DNA of 28,379 nucleotides from CAZMVY01 sp964617875 (GTDB lineage Bacteria > Planctomycetota > Phycisphaerae > UBA1845 > PWPN01): assembly GCA_964617875.1 (NCBI GenBank), contig CAZUAI010000072.1, positions 1 to 28,379 on the forward strand. The letters run 5' to 3'. The notes under the pieces are model-generated. The model ran no database searches. It had not been told where the DNA came from and saw only the letters and a program-made list of their open reading frames with translations. A program made the position numbers and the translations under genes. Below are positions 8,031 through 19,400 of this stretch, one piece after another. The number at the start of each line of letters is the position of its first letter. The stretch's first letter is position 1.

Positions 8031-8198
8031 ATGGCCAAAGCGGCGAAACGCGAGTACGCCTGGCTCCAGTGTACGGTGTGCGACGATCTGAACTATCGCA
8101 CGTCGATCAACGTGCAGGGCAACGCCACGAAGCTGGAGCTGAAGAAGTATTGCCCGCGCGAGCGGAAGCGGACCGTGCACAAGATTCGGCGGAAGTAG
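8031..8198 (+). CDS. rpmG: 50S ribosomal protein L33
   Basis: A 55-residue basic protein of the large subunit, similar in length to the family norm. The hallmark LELKKYCPR near residues 35-43 identifies it. It keeps the first zinc-knuckle pair, CTVC (14-17), but the second is CPRE: Cys41 is present and the fourth cysteine is replaced by Glu44. It is thus intermediate between the zinc-binding (C+) and cysteine-free (C-) forms. AGGGAG (8017-8022) lies eight bases before the ATG. It sits 53 bases after tuf, and tRNA-Trp begins three bases after its stop. Confidence 0.93.
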   Translation: MAKAAKREYAWLQCTVCDDLNYRTSINVQGNATKLELKKYCPRERKRTVHKIRRK

Positions 8199-8201
8199 GC
8201 T

Positions 8202-8275
8202 AGGAGCATAGCTCAATTGGCCAGAGCACCGGTTTCCAAAACCGGCGGTTGGGGGTTCGAGTCCCTCTGCTCCTG
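8202..8275 (+). tRNA. tRNA-Trp (anticodon CCA)
   Basis: The cloverleaf comprises acceptor AGGAGCA (8202-8208) with TGCTCCT (8268-8274), D stem GCTC/GAGC, anticodon stem CCGGT/ACCGG around TTCCAAA (anticodon CCA at 8236-8238), and T stem GGGGG/CCCTC around TTCGAGT. The discriminator is G at 8275 and CCA is not encoded. It lies three bases after rpmG and about 110 bases before secE, so it must be excised from the same transcript. The rpmG-tRNA-Trp-secE-nusG order is common across bacteria. Confidence 0.96.
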
Positions 8276-8384
8276 GTGTTGAGTGTCGAGTGTAGCGCCC
8301 ATGGGCAAGGACAACGAGGCCAACAGGACGGGCTCGCCGGGAACCGCCGTGGCCGATCGGCGCCCCGCGGGAGGAAACCGGACG

Positions 8385-8930
8385 ATGGATGCCGCAACAA
8401 TGTCGAACGACAACGACCGCGAGGACCGGCCCCAGCGGCCGGCCGGCTACGCCGAGAAGGCGGCAGCGGCCCAGGGCGGCGGCTTCTTCGAGGTCTACAA
8501 GCCCGGCCAGGGGTATTACACCCGGCTCGGGACCGGCGTCTTCTTCGGCGTGCTGGTGCTCTGGGCGGCGCAGTTCGCCTGGGAGCAGATGGCGATGTTC
8601 CAGACCGACCAGAAGCCCTGGACGCTCTACCTGCGGTACGGCGTGCCGGTGGCGATCCTGATCGGCCTGGGCCTGCTGCTGTACTGGATCACCTGCGTCA
8701 ACCGCCGCGCGGTGGACTTCTTCATCGCCACCGAGGGCGAGATGAAGAAGGTGAGCTGGTCCAGCCGCCGCGAGGTGATCGGCTCGACCAAGGTCGTCAT
8801 CTGGGTCGTGATCATCATGGCGACGATCCTGTTTGTCGTGGATCTCGTCTTCATGATGTTCTTCAACTGGATCGGCGTTTTGAAGATCGCACCGGGCATG
8901 TTGCGGCGGCTCTTTGGGCTTGAGCAATGA
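8385..8930 (+). CDS. secE: Preprotein translocase subunit SecE
   Basis: SecE clamps SecY in the protein-export channel of the inner membrane. The start at 8385 is chosen because GGGAGG (8369-8374) precedes it; earlier in-frame starts at 8283 (GTG) and 8301 lack such a site. The protein has 181 residues and three membrane segments (about 52-68, 84-105, 135-160). The conserved SecE core is the amphipathic helix EMKKVSWSSRREV (119-131) plus the last membrane span. Most bacteria have one span and E. coli has three, so this is a long form. Its end overlaps nusG by four bases (ATGA), which implies translational coupling. Confidence 0.93.
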   Translation: MDAATMSNDNDREDRPQRPAGYAEKAAAAQGGGFFEVYKPGQGYYTRLGTGVFFGVLVLWAAQFAWEQMAMFQTDQKPWTLYLRYGVPVAILIGLGLLLYWITCVNRRAVDFFIATEGEMKKVSWSSRREVIGSTKVVIWVVIIMATILFVVDLVFMMFFNWIGVLKIAPGMLRRLFGLEQ

Positions 8931-9646
8931 GCGAAAACGACGCACACGAAGCGGACATCCGTCCGGCCGACACGGCCGAGGCGAGCGGCGGCGCGGCTCA
9001 GGCCGTGGTCGACTCGGCGGCGCCTGAGCCCGCGGCGGCGCCGCCGCCGGCGGCGACGGCAGCGGCACAGCCCGAGGGCCCCGAGCCTACGCGGCCGGGC
9101 ATGAAGTGGTACGTCCTGCGCGTCGCCTCGAACAAGGAGGACCAGGTCCGCGACACGCTCGAACGCAAGGTGAAGATCGAGAACCTCACCGACCGCATCG
9201 GGCGCATCCTGGTCCCCACGCAGAAAGAGAAGCGGATGCGCGGCGGTCAGGCCCGCGTGGTCGAGCGGAAGCTCTACCCCGGCTACGTCTTCGTCGAGAT
9301 GGCCACCGAGTCCGACGGCTCGATTGCCGAGAACGTCTGGTTCATGGTCAAGGAGACGATGGGCGTCGGCGACTTCATCGGGTCCGACGGCAAGCCGACC
9401 AGCATGAAGGACATCGACGTCGAGAAGATGCTCCTCGCGGCCGCCAAGCCGGAATCGCCCGAATCCCTCGCCGGCCTGAACTACCGGCAGGGCGACCGGG
9501 TCAAGATCAAGGAAGGCTCCTTCGAGGGCTTCGAGGGCGCCGTCGATGCCGTGGACGAGCAGAAGGGGATGGTGACGGTTCTCTTGACGATTTTCGGCCG
9601 TTCCACGCCGGTGGATGTGGAATACTGGCTCCTGGAGCGGCTGTGA
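8927..9646 (+). CDS. nusG: Transcription antitermination/elongation factor NusG
   Basis: NusG binds RNA polymerase and links it to the ribosome or Rho. Its 239 residues contain an N-terminal extension (1-58) rich in Ala, Pro and acidic residues, then the NGN domain from MKWYVLRV (59-66) through YPGYVFVEM (117-125), and a KOW domain (about 188-239, GDRVKIKEGSFEGFEG). The extension is absent from E. coli NusG (181 residues) and is probably disordered. The start codon overlaps the secE stop. The pair is followed by rplK 20 bases later. Confidence 0.96.
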   Translation: MSENDAHEADIRPADTAEASGGAAQAVVDSAAPEPAAAPPPAATAAAQPEGPEPTRPGMKWYVLRVASNKEDQVRDTLERKVKIENLTDRIGRILVPTQKEKRMRGGQARVVERKLYPGYVFVEMATESDGSIAENVWFMVKETMGVGDFIGSDGKPTSMKDIDVEKMLLAAAKPESPESLAGLNYRQGDRVKIKEGSFEGFEGAVDAVDEQKGMVTVLLTIFGRSTPVDVEYWLLERL

Positions 9647-9666
9647 AAGGGCGGTAGGGTACTGAC

Positions 9667-10092
9667 ATGGCGAAGGAAATCGTACAGGTGATCAAGCTGC
9701 AGGCGCCCGGCGGGCAGGCGACGCCGGCCCCGCCGATCGGTCCCGCCCTGGGTCAGCACGGCGTGAACATCGGCCAGTTCGTGCAGCAGTTCAACGCGCA
9801 GACGAGCAGCCTGAACGGCATGATCGTGCCGGTCGAGATCACGGTCTACAAGGACAAGACGTTCACGTTCGTCGTCAAGAGCCCGCCGGCCGCCGTCCTG
9901 CTGAAGGACGCGGCCAAGGTGGCCAAGGGCAGCGGCGTCCCGAACAAGGAAAAGGTCGGCACCGTCACCCGCGCGCAGATCCGCGAGATCGCCAGGCGAA
10001 AGGCCAAGGATCTGAACGCCTTCGACGAGGAGCACGCAGACCGGATCATCATGGGCACCGCGCGGAGCATGGGGATCGACGTGGTGGACTGA
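9667..10092 (+). CDS. rplK: 50S ribosomal protein L11
   Basis: A 141-residue protein, the same length as in most bacteria. It forms the GTPase-associated stalk base with 23S rRNA helices 43/44. The N-terminal motif QAPGGQATPAPPIGPALGQHG and the C-terminal rRNA-binding domain (GTVTRAQIREIA, GTARSMGIDV) are clear. AGGG at 9656-9659 precedes the ATG by seven bases. A strong hairpin begins on the base following its stop codon, ahead of rplA. Confidence 0.98.
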   Translation: MAKEIVQVIKLQAPGGQATPAPPIGPALGQHGVNIGQFVQQFNAQTSSLNGMIVPVEITVYKDKTFTFVVKSPPAAVLLKDAAKVAKGSGVPNKEKVGTVTRAQIREIARRKAKDLNAFDEEHADRIIMGTARSMGIDVVD

Positions 10093-10130
10093 CGCGGTCG
10101 TGACGGCGGGCGAGGCCCGCGGCGACCGCG
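10093..10130 (+). promoter_or_regulatory. Two-tier hairpin in the rplK-rplA gap
   Basis: The outer stem CGCGGTCG/CGACCGCG (10093-10100 with 10123-10130) encloses an asymmetric internal loop (TGACG against GG) and an inner stem GCGGGC-GAG-GCCCGC (10106-10120). It starts directly after the rplK stop codon and leaves the rplA ribosome binding site free 35 bases later. L1 is known to bind two stems joined by an asymmetric loop both on 23S rRNA and on its own mRNA, so an autogenous site is possible. That is inference; it may simply stabilise or separate transcripts. Confidence 0.5.
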
Positions 10131-10175
10131 AGTCGGACGGCCTGACCACGGGCCTGAAAACAGTGGGAGGCAACA

Positions 10176-10901
10176 ATGCCGCAACGTTCAAGACGTTATC
10201 GGGAAATGATCGAGAAGGCCGGGGATCTCTCCAAGCCCCTGCCGCTCGACCAGGCCGTCGCCAAGGTCAAGGAAATGGCGGCGGTCCAGGTCGCGCGCAA
10301 GGGCAAGGGCGCCCGGAACCGCAAGCCCTTCGACCAGACGGTCGAGGTGTCGATGCACCTTGGAATCGACCCCAAGCAGGCCGACCAGGCCGTCCGCGGG
10401 AGCGTTTCGCTGCCTCGCGGCATCGGGGCGACCAAGAAGGTCATCGCCTTCTGCGCTCCGGAAATGGTCGAGGCCGCCAAGGCCGCCGGCGCGATCGAGG
10501 CCGGCGCGGACGAGCTGATCGCCAAGGTCTCAGGCGGCTGGGCCGACTTCGACGTCGCCGTCGCCCATCCGCAGCTCATGGGCAAGGTCGGGAAACTCGG
10601 CCGGATCCTCGGCCCGCAGGGCAAGATGCCCTCGCCCAAGAGCGGCACCGTGACGCCGGACATCCTCACCGCGATCAAGGAATACGCGGCCGGCAAGGTC
10701 GAGTACCGGAACGACGACGGCGGCAATATCCACGCGGTCGTCGGCAAGGCGAGTTTTGAGGCCGCGGCGCTGAAGGAAAACATCGAGGCGTTCATCGCCC
10801 ACATCCGGAAGGTCAAGCCCGCGACCGCCAGGGGGCAGTACCTTAAGAAGGTGGTCCTCAGTGCGACGATGACCCCGGGCGTGATCTGCGAGGTGGCGTA
10901 G
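10176..10901 (+). CDS. rplA: 50S ribosomal protein L1
   Basis: A 241-residue protein of the mobile L1 stalk near the E site, and a translational repressor of the L11 operon in E. coli. Family signatures include the N-terminal KPLPLDQAVAKVKE, the FDQTVEVSMHLGIDPK strand, and GRILGPQGKMPSPKSGTVT in domain II. GGGAGG (10165-10170) lies five bases before the ATG. The 83-base gap to rplK holds a strong two-tier hairpin. Confidence 0.98.
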   Translation: MPQRSRRYREMIEKAGDLSKPLPLDQAVAKVKEMAAVQVARKGKGARNRKPFDQTVEVSMHLGIDPKQADQAVRGSVSLPRGIGATKKVIAFCAPEMVEAAKAAGAIEAGADELIAKVSGGWADFDVAVAHPQLMGKVGKLGRILGPQGKMPSPKSGTVTPDILTAIKEYAAGKVEYRNDDGGNIHAVVGKASFEAAALKENIEAFIAHIRKVKPATARGQYLKKVVLSATMTPGVICEVA

Positions 10902-10976
10902 GACACGGACATTGGGCCTTATTCCGCCTCGTGCCCGGGAGACCGGCGGCGGCAGGCGGTCTGGTGAGATCGAACG

Positions 10977-11540
10977 ATGAGCAAACCTGTCAAGGACATG
11001 ATTATTCGCGAGTTGTCCGCGAGATTCGCGGGCGTGAGCAGCGCATGCGTGGTCGATCTGACCGGCATTGACGCGATGGCGACGCACAAACTGCGCGGCG
11101 GCCTGCGAGCCAAGGGGATTCGGCTGCAGGTCGTCAAGAACCGCATGGCCCGGCGTGCATTCAGCGGCGGGCCGCTGCAGCCCGTCGGCGACGTGCTCGA
11201 CGGCCCGTGCGCTTTGGCGACGGGCGGCGATTCCATCGTGGACGTGGCCAAGACGCTCGTGCAGCTCGCCAAGGACTTCCCCGCCCTCAAGCTCCGGACG
11301 GCGGTTGTTGACGGGGACAAGGACCTCGTCGATGTCAACACCCTGGCGAAGTGGAAGAGCCGCAAGGAGACGCTCGCCGAGATCGCCATGCTCCTGAGTT
11401 CGCCGGGACGGCGGATCGCCGGTTGCCTGGCCGGTCCGGGCGGGCGGATCGCGGGATGCCTCAAGGCGATGATCGAGAAGGCGGAAAAGGACGTTCCCGA
11501 GGCGCCTGCGGCGGAGGCGCCGCCCGCTGCCCAGGCGTGA
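10977..11540 (+). CDS. rplJ: 50S ribosomal protein L10
   Basis: L10 anchors L7/L12 dimers to the ribosomal stalk. The protein has 187 residues, with the N-terminal rRNA-binding domain (SKPVKDMIIRELS) and the long C-terminal helix near residues 150-175 that binds L12. It ends in a short Ala/Pro/Glu tail. GGTGAG (10963-10968) precedes the ATG by eight bases. The 75-base leader contains an AGACCG/CGGTCT hairpin (10940-10962), where L10 leaders are often found in other bacteria; I cannot confirm such a leader here. Confidence 0.95.
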   Translation: MSKPVKDMIIRELSARFAGVSSACVVDLTGIDAMATHKLRGGLRAKGIRLQVVKNRMARRAFSGGPLQPVGDVLDGPCALATGGDSIVDVAKTLVQLAKDFPALKLRTAVVDGDKDLVDVNTLAKWKSRKETLAEIAMLLSSPGRRIAGCLAGPGGRIAGCLKAMIEKAEKDVPEAPAAEAPPAAQA

Positions 11541-11560
11541 GGGTTCGCATGAATGGTGGT

Positions 11561-11647
11561 GCAGGCTTTCGGCCTGCCGCAGGACGATTTCATCCGTTGC
11601 GGATTGGTCCGTCGAAAGGCGGATTAAATGACATCGCTGGGATGTCA
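11561..11647 (+). promoter_or_regulatory. Three consecutive hairpins between rplJ and rplL
   Basis: GCAGGC-TTTCG-GCCTGC occupies 11561-11577. CCGTC-GAAA-GGCGG, with a GNRA-type tetraloop and one wobble, follows at about 11609-11622. The third, TGACATC-GCTGG-GATGTCA, lies at 11629-11647. The rplL ribosome binding site (AGGAG, 11676-11680) is outside them. L12 is needed at about four to six copies per L10, so a structured spacer that raises rplL translation or stability would be plausible; this is inference. Confidence 0.45.
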
Positions 11648-11691
11648 CCTATCAGGCGGATGTGGCTGTTGATGCAGGAGTTGGTGTCATA

Positions 11692-12105
11692 ATGTCTGAT
11701 GAAGCCAAGAAGGAGTTCAGCCCGGAGACCAAGAAGCTGGCCGAGCAGCTTGCCGGGTTGACTCTGAAGCAGGCGCAGGAACTGGTGGACTGTCTGAAGC
11801 AGGACTACGGCATTGAGCCGGCCGGCGGCGGCGTCATGATGGCGGCGGTGGCTCCCGCGGCCGGTGGCGGCGAGGCGGCCAAGGCCGAAGAGAAGACGAC
11901 GTTCGACGTCGTTCTCAAGGCCGCCGGGGCGCAGAAGATTCAGGTTATCAAGGTCGTCCGGGCCCATACGGGTCTCGGGCTCAAGGAAGCCAAGGATCTC
12001 GTGGACGGCGCGCCGAAGAACGTCAAGGAAGGCGTGGCCAAGGACGAGGCCGAAAAGATCAAGAAGGAACTCGAAGAGGTCGGCGCGACCGTCGAGATCA
12101 AGTAA
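11692..12105 (+). CDS. rplL: 50S ribosomal protein L7/L12
   Basis: L7/L12 is the multicopy stalk protein that recruits translation factors. The protein has 137 residues: an N-terminal dimerisation domain (about 1-48, LAGLTLKQAQELVDCLKQ), an Ala/Gly-rich hinge (AAVAPAAGGGEAAKAE) and the C-terminal factor-binding domain (KTTFDVVLKAAG to the end, with VRAHTGLGLKEAKDLVD). I chose the ATG at 11692 rather than the upstream GTG at 11662 because MSDEAKKEF fits the family N-terminus and AGGAG lies upstream. A very strong hairpin follows 13 bases after the stop. Confidence 0.97.
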   Translation: MSDEAKKEFSPETKKLAEQLAGLTLKQAQELVDCLKQDYGIEPAGGGVMMAAVAPAAGGGEAAKAEEKTTFDVVLKAAGAQKIQVIKVVRAHTGLGLKEAKDLVDGAPKNVKEGVAKDEAEKIKKELEEVGATVEIK

Positions 12106-12118
12106 GGGACTACTGTGT

Positions 12119-12154
12119 CCGGCCACGGCGGAGCGACCCTCCGCCGTGTGCCGG
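12119..12154 (+). terminator. Strong hairpin after rplL, probable attenuator or processing site
   Basis: CCGGCCACGGCGGAG (12119-12133) pairs with CTCCGCCGTG-T-GCCGG (12139-12154) around a CGACC loop: fifteen base pairs with one bulged T. It is followed only by TTGTTC, so termination would be partial. In E. coli the rplL-rpoB gap holds an attenuator and an RNase III site that reduce rpoBC expression relative to ribosomal proteins. A similar role here is inference from position. Confidence 0.6.
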
Positions 12155-12200
12155 TTGTTCGATGGCAGCGATCGATTGCTGAGCGGGAGCCACAAGCTCC

Positions 12201-12242
12201 TGCATCGAACCATCCGAACACGCGGCCGTGTGGTTCGATGCA
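12201..12242 (+). repeat. Perfect 12-bp inverted repeat hairpin in the rplL-rpoB gap
   Basis: TGCATCGAACCA (12201-12212) and TGGTTCGATGCA (12231-12242) are perfect inverted complements. The interior holds a nested CACG-CGGC-CGTG stem (12219-12230) stacked on the 3' arm. Another partial copy of the arm (TTCGATG) lies at 12158-12164. Confidence 0.6.
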
Positions 12243-12288
12243 CGGGCTTGCAGCCCGATGCGGCCACCCTTGGGCCCTTGGGTGGCCG
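12243..12288 (+). repeat. Two further hairpins in the rplL-rpoB gap
   Basis: CGGGCT-TGC-AGCCCG (12243-12257) is immediately followed by CGGCCACCC (12261-12269) pairing with GGGTGGCCG (12280-12288). Together with the two preceding stems they make four successive hairpins in about 170 bases. Confidence 0.55.
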
Positions 12289-12580
12289 GGACGCTGTGGT
12301 TTGGCGTCTGTGCGTGCCCTCGTCGCGGGGCGAGATCGGCTGAGGAGCCTGTCCGGTTTCCGGGCGGGCGGGTTTGCCGGCAGGGTCCGATGAGTCCGGC
12401 AGGCCGCGGGACGCTCAGTCGAACAGATGGCCTCGCGCCTGAACCAGTCCCCCGTTGGCGGGCCTAGTGTGGTGTGGCGGTTGGCGTTTGCGCGGCGCCC
12501 CGGGCGGGCGTCGTTGCGGCGTTGTTGTCGTCGCGGCCGCGCGACCGGGACAGCGGCCGGGAACAAGAGGAACGACTGGT
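12289..12580. other. Untranslated leader of rpoB
   Basis: No gene is visible in this GC-rich stretch. TGCCGG (12376-12381) and CCGGCA (12396-12401) could pair. There is no clear second promoter for rpoBC. The ribosome binding site AAGAGGAA lies at about 12565-12572. Confidence 0.5.
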
Positions 12581-16363
<3,783 letters not shown>

Positions 16364-16421
16364 CCGAGGCGTCACGAACGAAACGCAGGAGCGACCTTTA
16401 CCAACCGAGGGACTATCGCTC

Positions 16422-19400
16422 ATGGCAGAGACCATTTACGACCGGATCAACGACTACGGCAGCGTCAGCATCAAGCTGGCTTCGCCCAACGACATCCGAA
16501 GCTGGTCGTTCGGCGAAGTGAAGAAGCCCGAAACCATCAACTACCGCACCTACCGGGCGGAGAAGGACGGGCTCTTCTGCGAGCGCATTTTCGGCCCCGA
16601 GCGGGACTGGGAGTGCGCGTGCGGCAAGTACAAGGGCACGAAGCACAAGGGCATCATCTGCGACCGGTGCGGCGTCAAGGTCACGCACAGCCGCGTCCGC
16701 CGCAAACGCATGGGGCATATCAACCTCGCCGCCCCCATCGTCCACATCTGGTTCTTCAAGGCCATGCCGAGCCGCCTCGGCAACCTTCTCGACATGAAGG
16801 TCAGCGACCTGGAGAAGGTGATCTACTTCCAGGACTACGTCGTCACCGACCCCGGCGACACCCCGCTCCAGTACAAGCAGCTCCTCACGGAAGAGGACTA
16901 CCGCGCAAACACGGACAAGTACGGCGGCTCCTTCAAGGCCATGATGGGCGCCGAGGCGATCCGCCTCCTCCTCCAGCAGCTCAACCTGGAGGCCATCAGC
17001 GTCGAACTCAAGGAGAGCATCGCCAAGACCAACAGCAAGCAGAAGCTCAAGGATCTGAGCAAGCGCCTCAAAATCGTCGAAAACCTCCGCCTGAGCGAGA
17101 ACCAGGCCGACTGGATGGTCATGGAGGTCGTTCCGGTCATCCCGCCGGACCTGCGGCCCCTCGTCCTCCTCGAGAGCGGAAACTTCGCCACGAGCGACCT
17201 CAACGACCTCTACCGCCGCATCATCAACCGCAACAACCGCCTCAAGAAGCTCGTGGACCTCAACGCCCCCGAGGTCATCATCCGCAACGAGAAGCGGATG
17301 CTCCAGCAGGCCGTCGATGCCCTCTTCGACAACGGCCGCTGCCGTCGGCCCGTCCTCGGCTCCTCCAACCGGCCGCTCAAGAGCCTCACCGACATGATCA
17401 AGGGCAAGCAGGGCCGGTTCCGCGAGAACCTGCTCGGCAAGCGCGTGGACTACTCCGCCCGCTCCGTGATCGTCGTCGGCCCCGAACTGAAGCTCCACCA
17501 GTGCGGCCTGCCCAAGAAGATCGCCCTCGAACTCTTCCAGCCCTTCATTATCCGCAAGCTCAAGGAACGCGGCCTCGCCGACACGATCAAGGGCGCCAAG
17601 AAGATGCTCGAACGCCGCGACCAGGAGATCTGGGACATCCTCGAGGAGGTCATCTACCAGCACCCGGTCCTCCTCAACCGCGCCCCGACGCTTCACCGCA
17701 TGGGCATCCAGGCCTTCGAGCCCGTCCTCGTCGAGGGCAACGCCATCAAGATTCACCCCCTCGTCTGCAAGGGCTTCAATGCCGACTTTGACGGCGACCA
17801 GATGGCCGTCCACCTGCCCCTCTCCGTCGAGGCCCAGGCCGAAGCCCACGTGCTGATGATGTCCACCAACAACATCTTCAGCCCGGCCAACGGCAGCCCC
17901 ATCATGTCCCCTTCCCAGGACATCGTGCTCGGCATCTACTACCTGACGTTCATGTCCCCCGACAAGTCGCGGGACCCCAAGGACGTCATGGCGTTTTCCA
18001 CCGTGGAAGAAGCCCTCATGGCCTACGCCATGGGCAAGGTCGGCATCCACGACCCCATCCTCTGCCGCGTGACCCGCGACCGCGTCGTGGCCGAACACAA
18101 GAAGGGCCCCGCCCCCGTCCCGGCGAACCGCCGCATCCTCACGACCCCCGGGCGCCTCATCTTCAACGATGTGCTGCCCAGGGAAATGCCCTTCTACAAC
18201 TACCCCCTGTCCCAGAAGGGCTCCGCGCGCGTCATCGCCGACTGCCATGCCCTCCTGGGCCGCGCCGCCACCATCGCCCTGCTCGACAACGTCAAGGAGC
18301 TGGGCTTCAAGAACAGCACGCTCGCCGGTCTCTCCTTCGGCGTGCACGACCTCCGCATCCCGGCCGCCAAGCAGAAGATCATCGACGCCGCCCAGAAGGC
18401 CGTGGACAAGATCGAACGCGGCTTCCACGCCGGCGCCATCACCCCGATGGAGCGGCACAACCAGCTCATCGATGTCTGGGTCCACGCCCGCGAGAAGGTC
18501 ACCGAGGAGATGCTCCGCGAACTCAAGAACGACCGCCGCGACGCCGATGGCAACTACCTCGCCCCGGACGCGAAGGACGGCATCCACTACCTCAATCCCA
18601 TCCACCTCATGACCGACTCGGGCGCCCGCGGCAGCGTCGATCAGATCCGTCAGCTCGCCGGCATGCGCGCCCTGATGGCCAAGCCCTCCGGCGAGATCAT
18701 CGAGACGCCCATCAAGTCGAACTTCCGCGAGGGCCTTTCCGTGCTCGAGTACTTCAGCTCGACCCACGGCGCACGCAAGGGCCTCGCCGATACGGCCCTC
18801 AAGACCGCCGACAGCGGTTACCTCACCCGCAAGCTCGCCGATGTCGCCCAGAACGTCATCGTCAGTTGCATCGACTGCGGGACGATCAACGGCGTCATCA
18901 AGGGCGCCATCTACAAGGGCGAGGAGATCGACGTCCCCTTGCGCGACAGCATCATCGGCCGCGTCGCGCGCGACTCCATCCGGAACCCGATCACCGACCA
19001 GGTGATCGTCTCCGAGAATGAGCCGATCACGCTCGCCATCGCCGACAAGATCGAGCAGCTCGGGCTCGACACCATCCGTGTCCGCAGCCCGTTGACCTGC
19101 GAAAGCCCCATGGGCGTCTGCGCCCGCTGCTACGGGATCGACATGTCCACCGGCCGGCTCGTCGAAGAGGGCATGGCCGTCGGGATCATCGCGGCGCAGT
19201 CCATCGGCGAGCCCGGCACCCAGCTCACGATGCGGACGTTCCACACGGGCGGCGTCGCCTCCCACGCGATCGTCGAGAACGACATCAAGTGTCTCCAGGC
19301 CGGCACCGTCGTCTACCACGACCTGAACGCCGTCGAGGTGCCCGATGCCGAGGGCAAGATCCGCATCGTCGTCCTCAAGCGGAACGGCGAACTCGCCATC

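Noticed and set aside
12387..12430. CCGATGAGTCCG resembling the hammerhead ribozyme core CUGAUGAG
   Set aside because: The core U is C, and no GAAA follows the possible stem II at the right place (the sequence reads GCTCAGTCGAACAG). Stem III is not apparent.
12106..12580. Small open frames in the rplL-rpoB gap
   Set aside because: They run through the hairpin stems, have poor composition and overlap each other in different frames.
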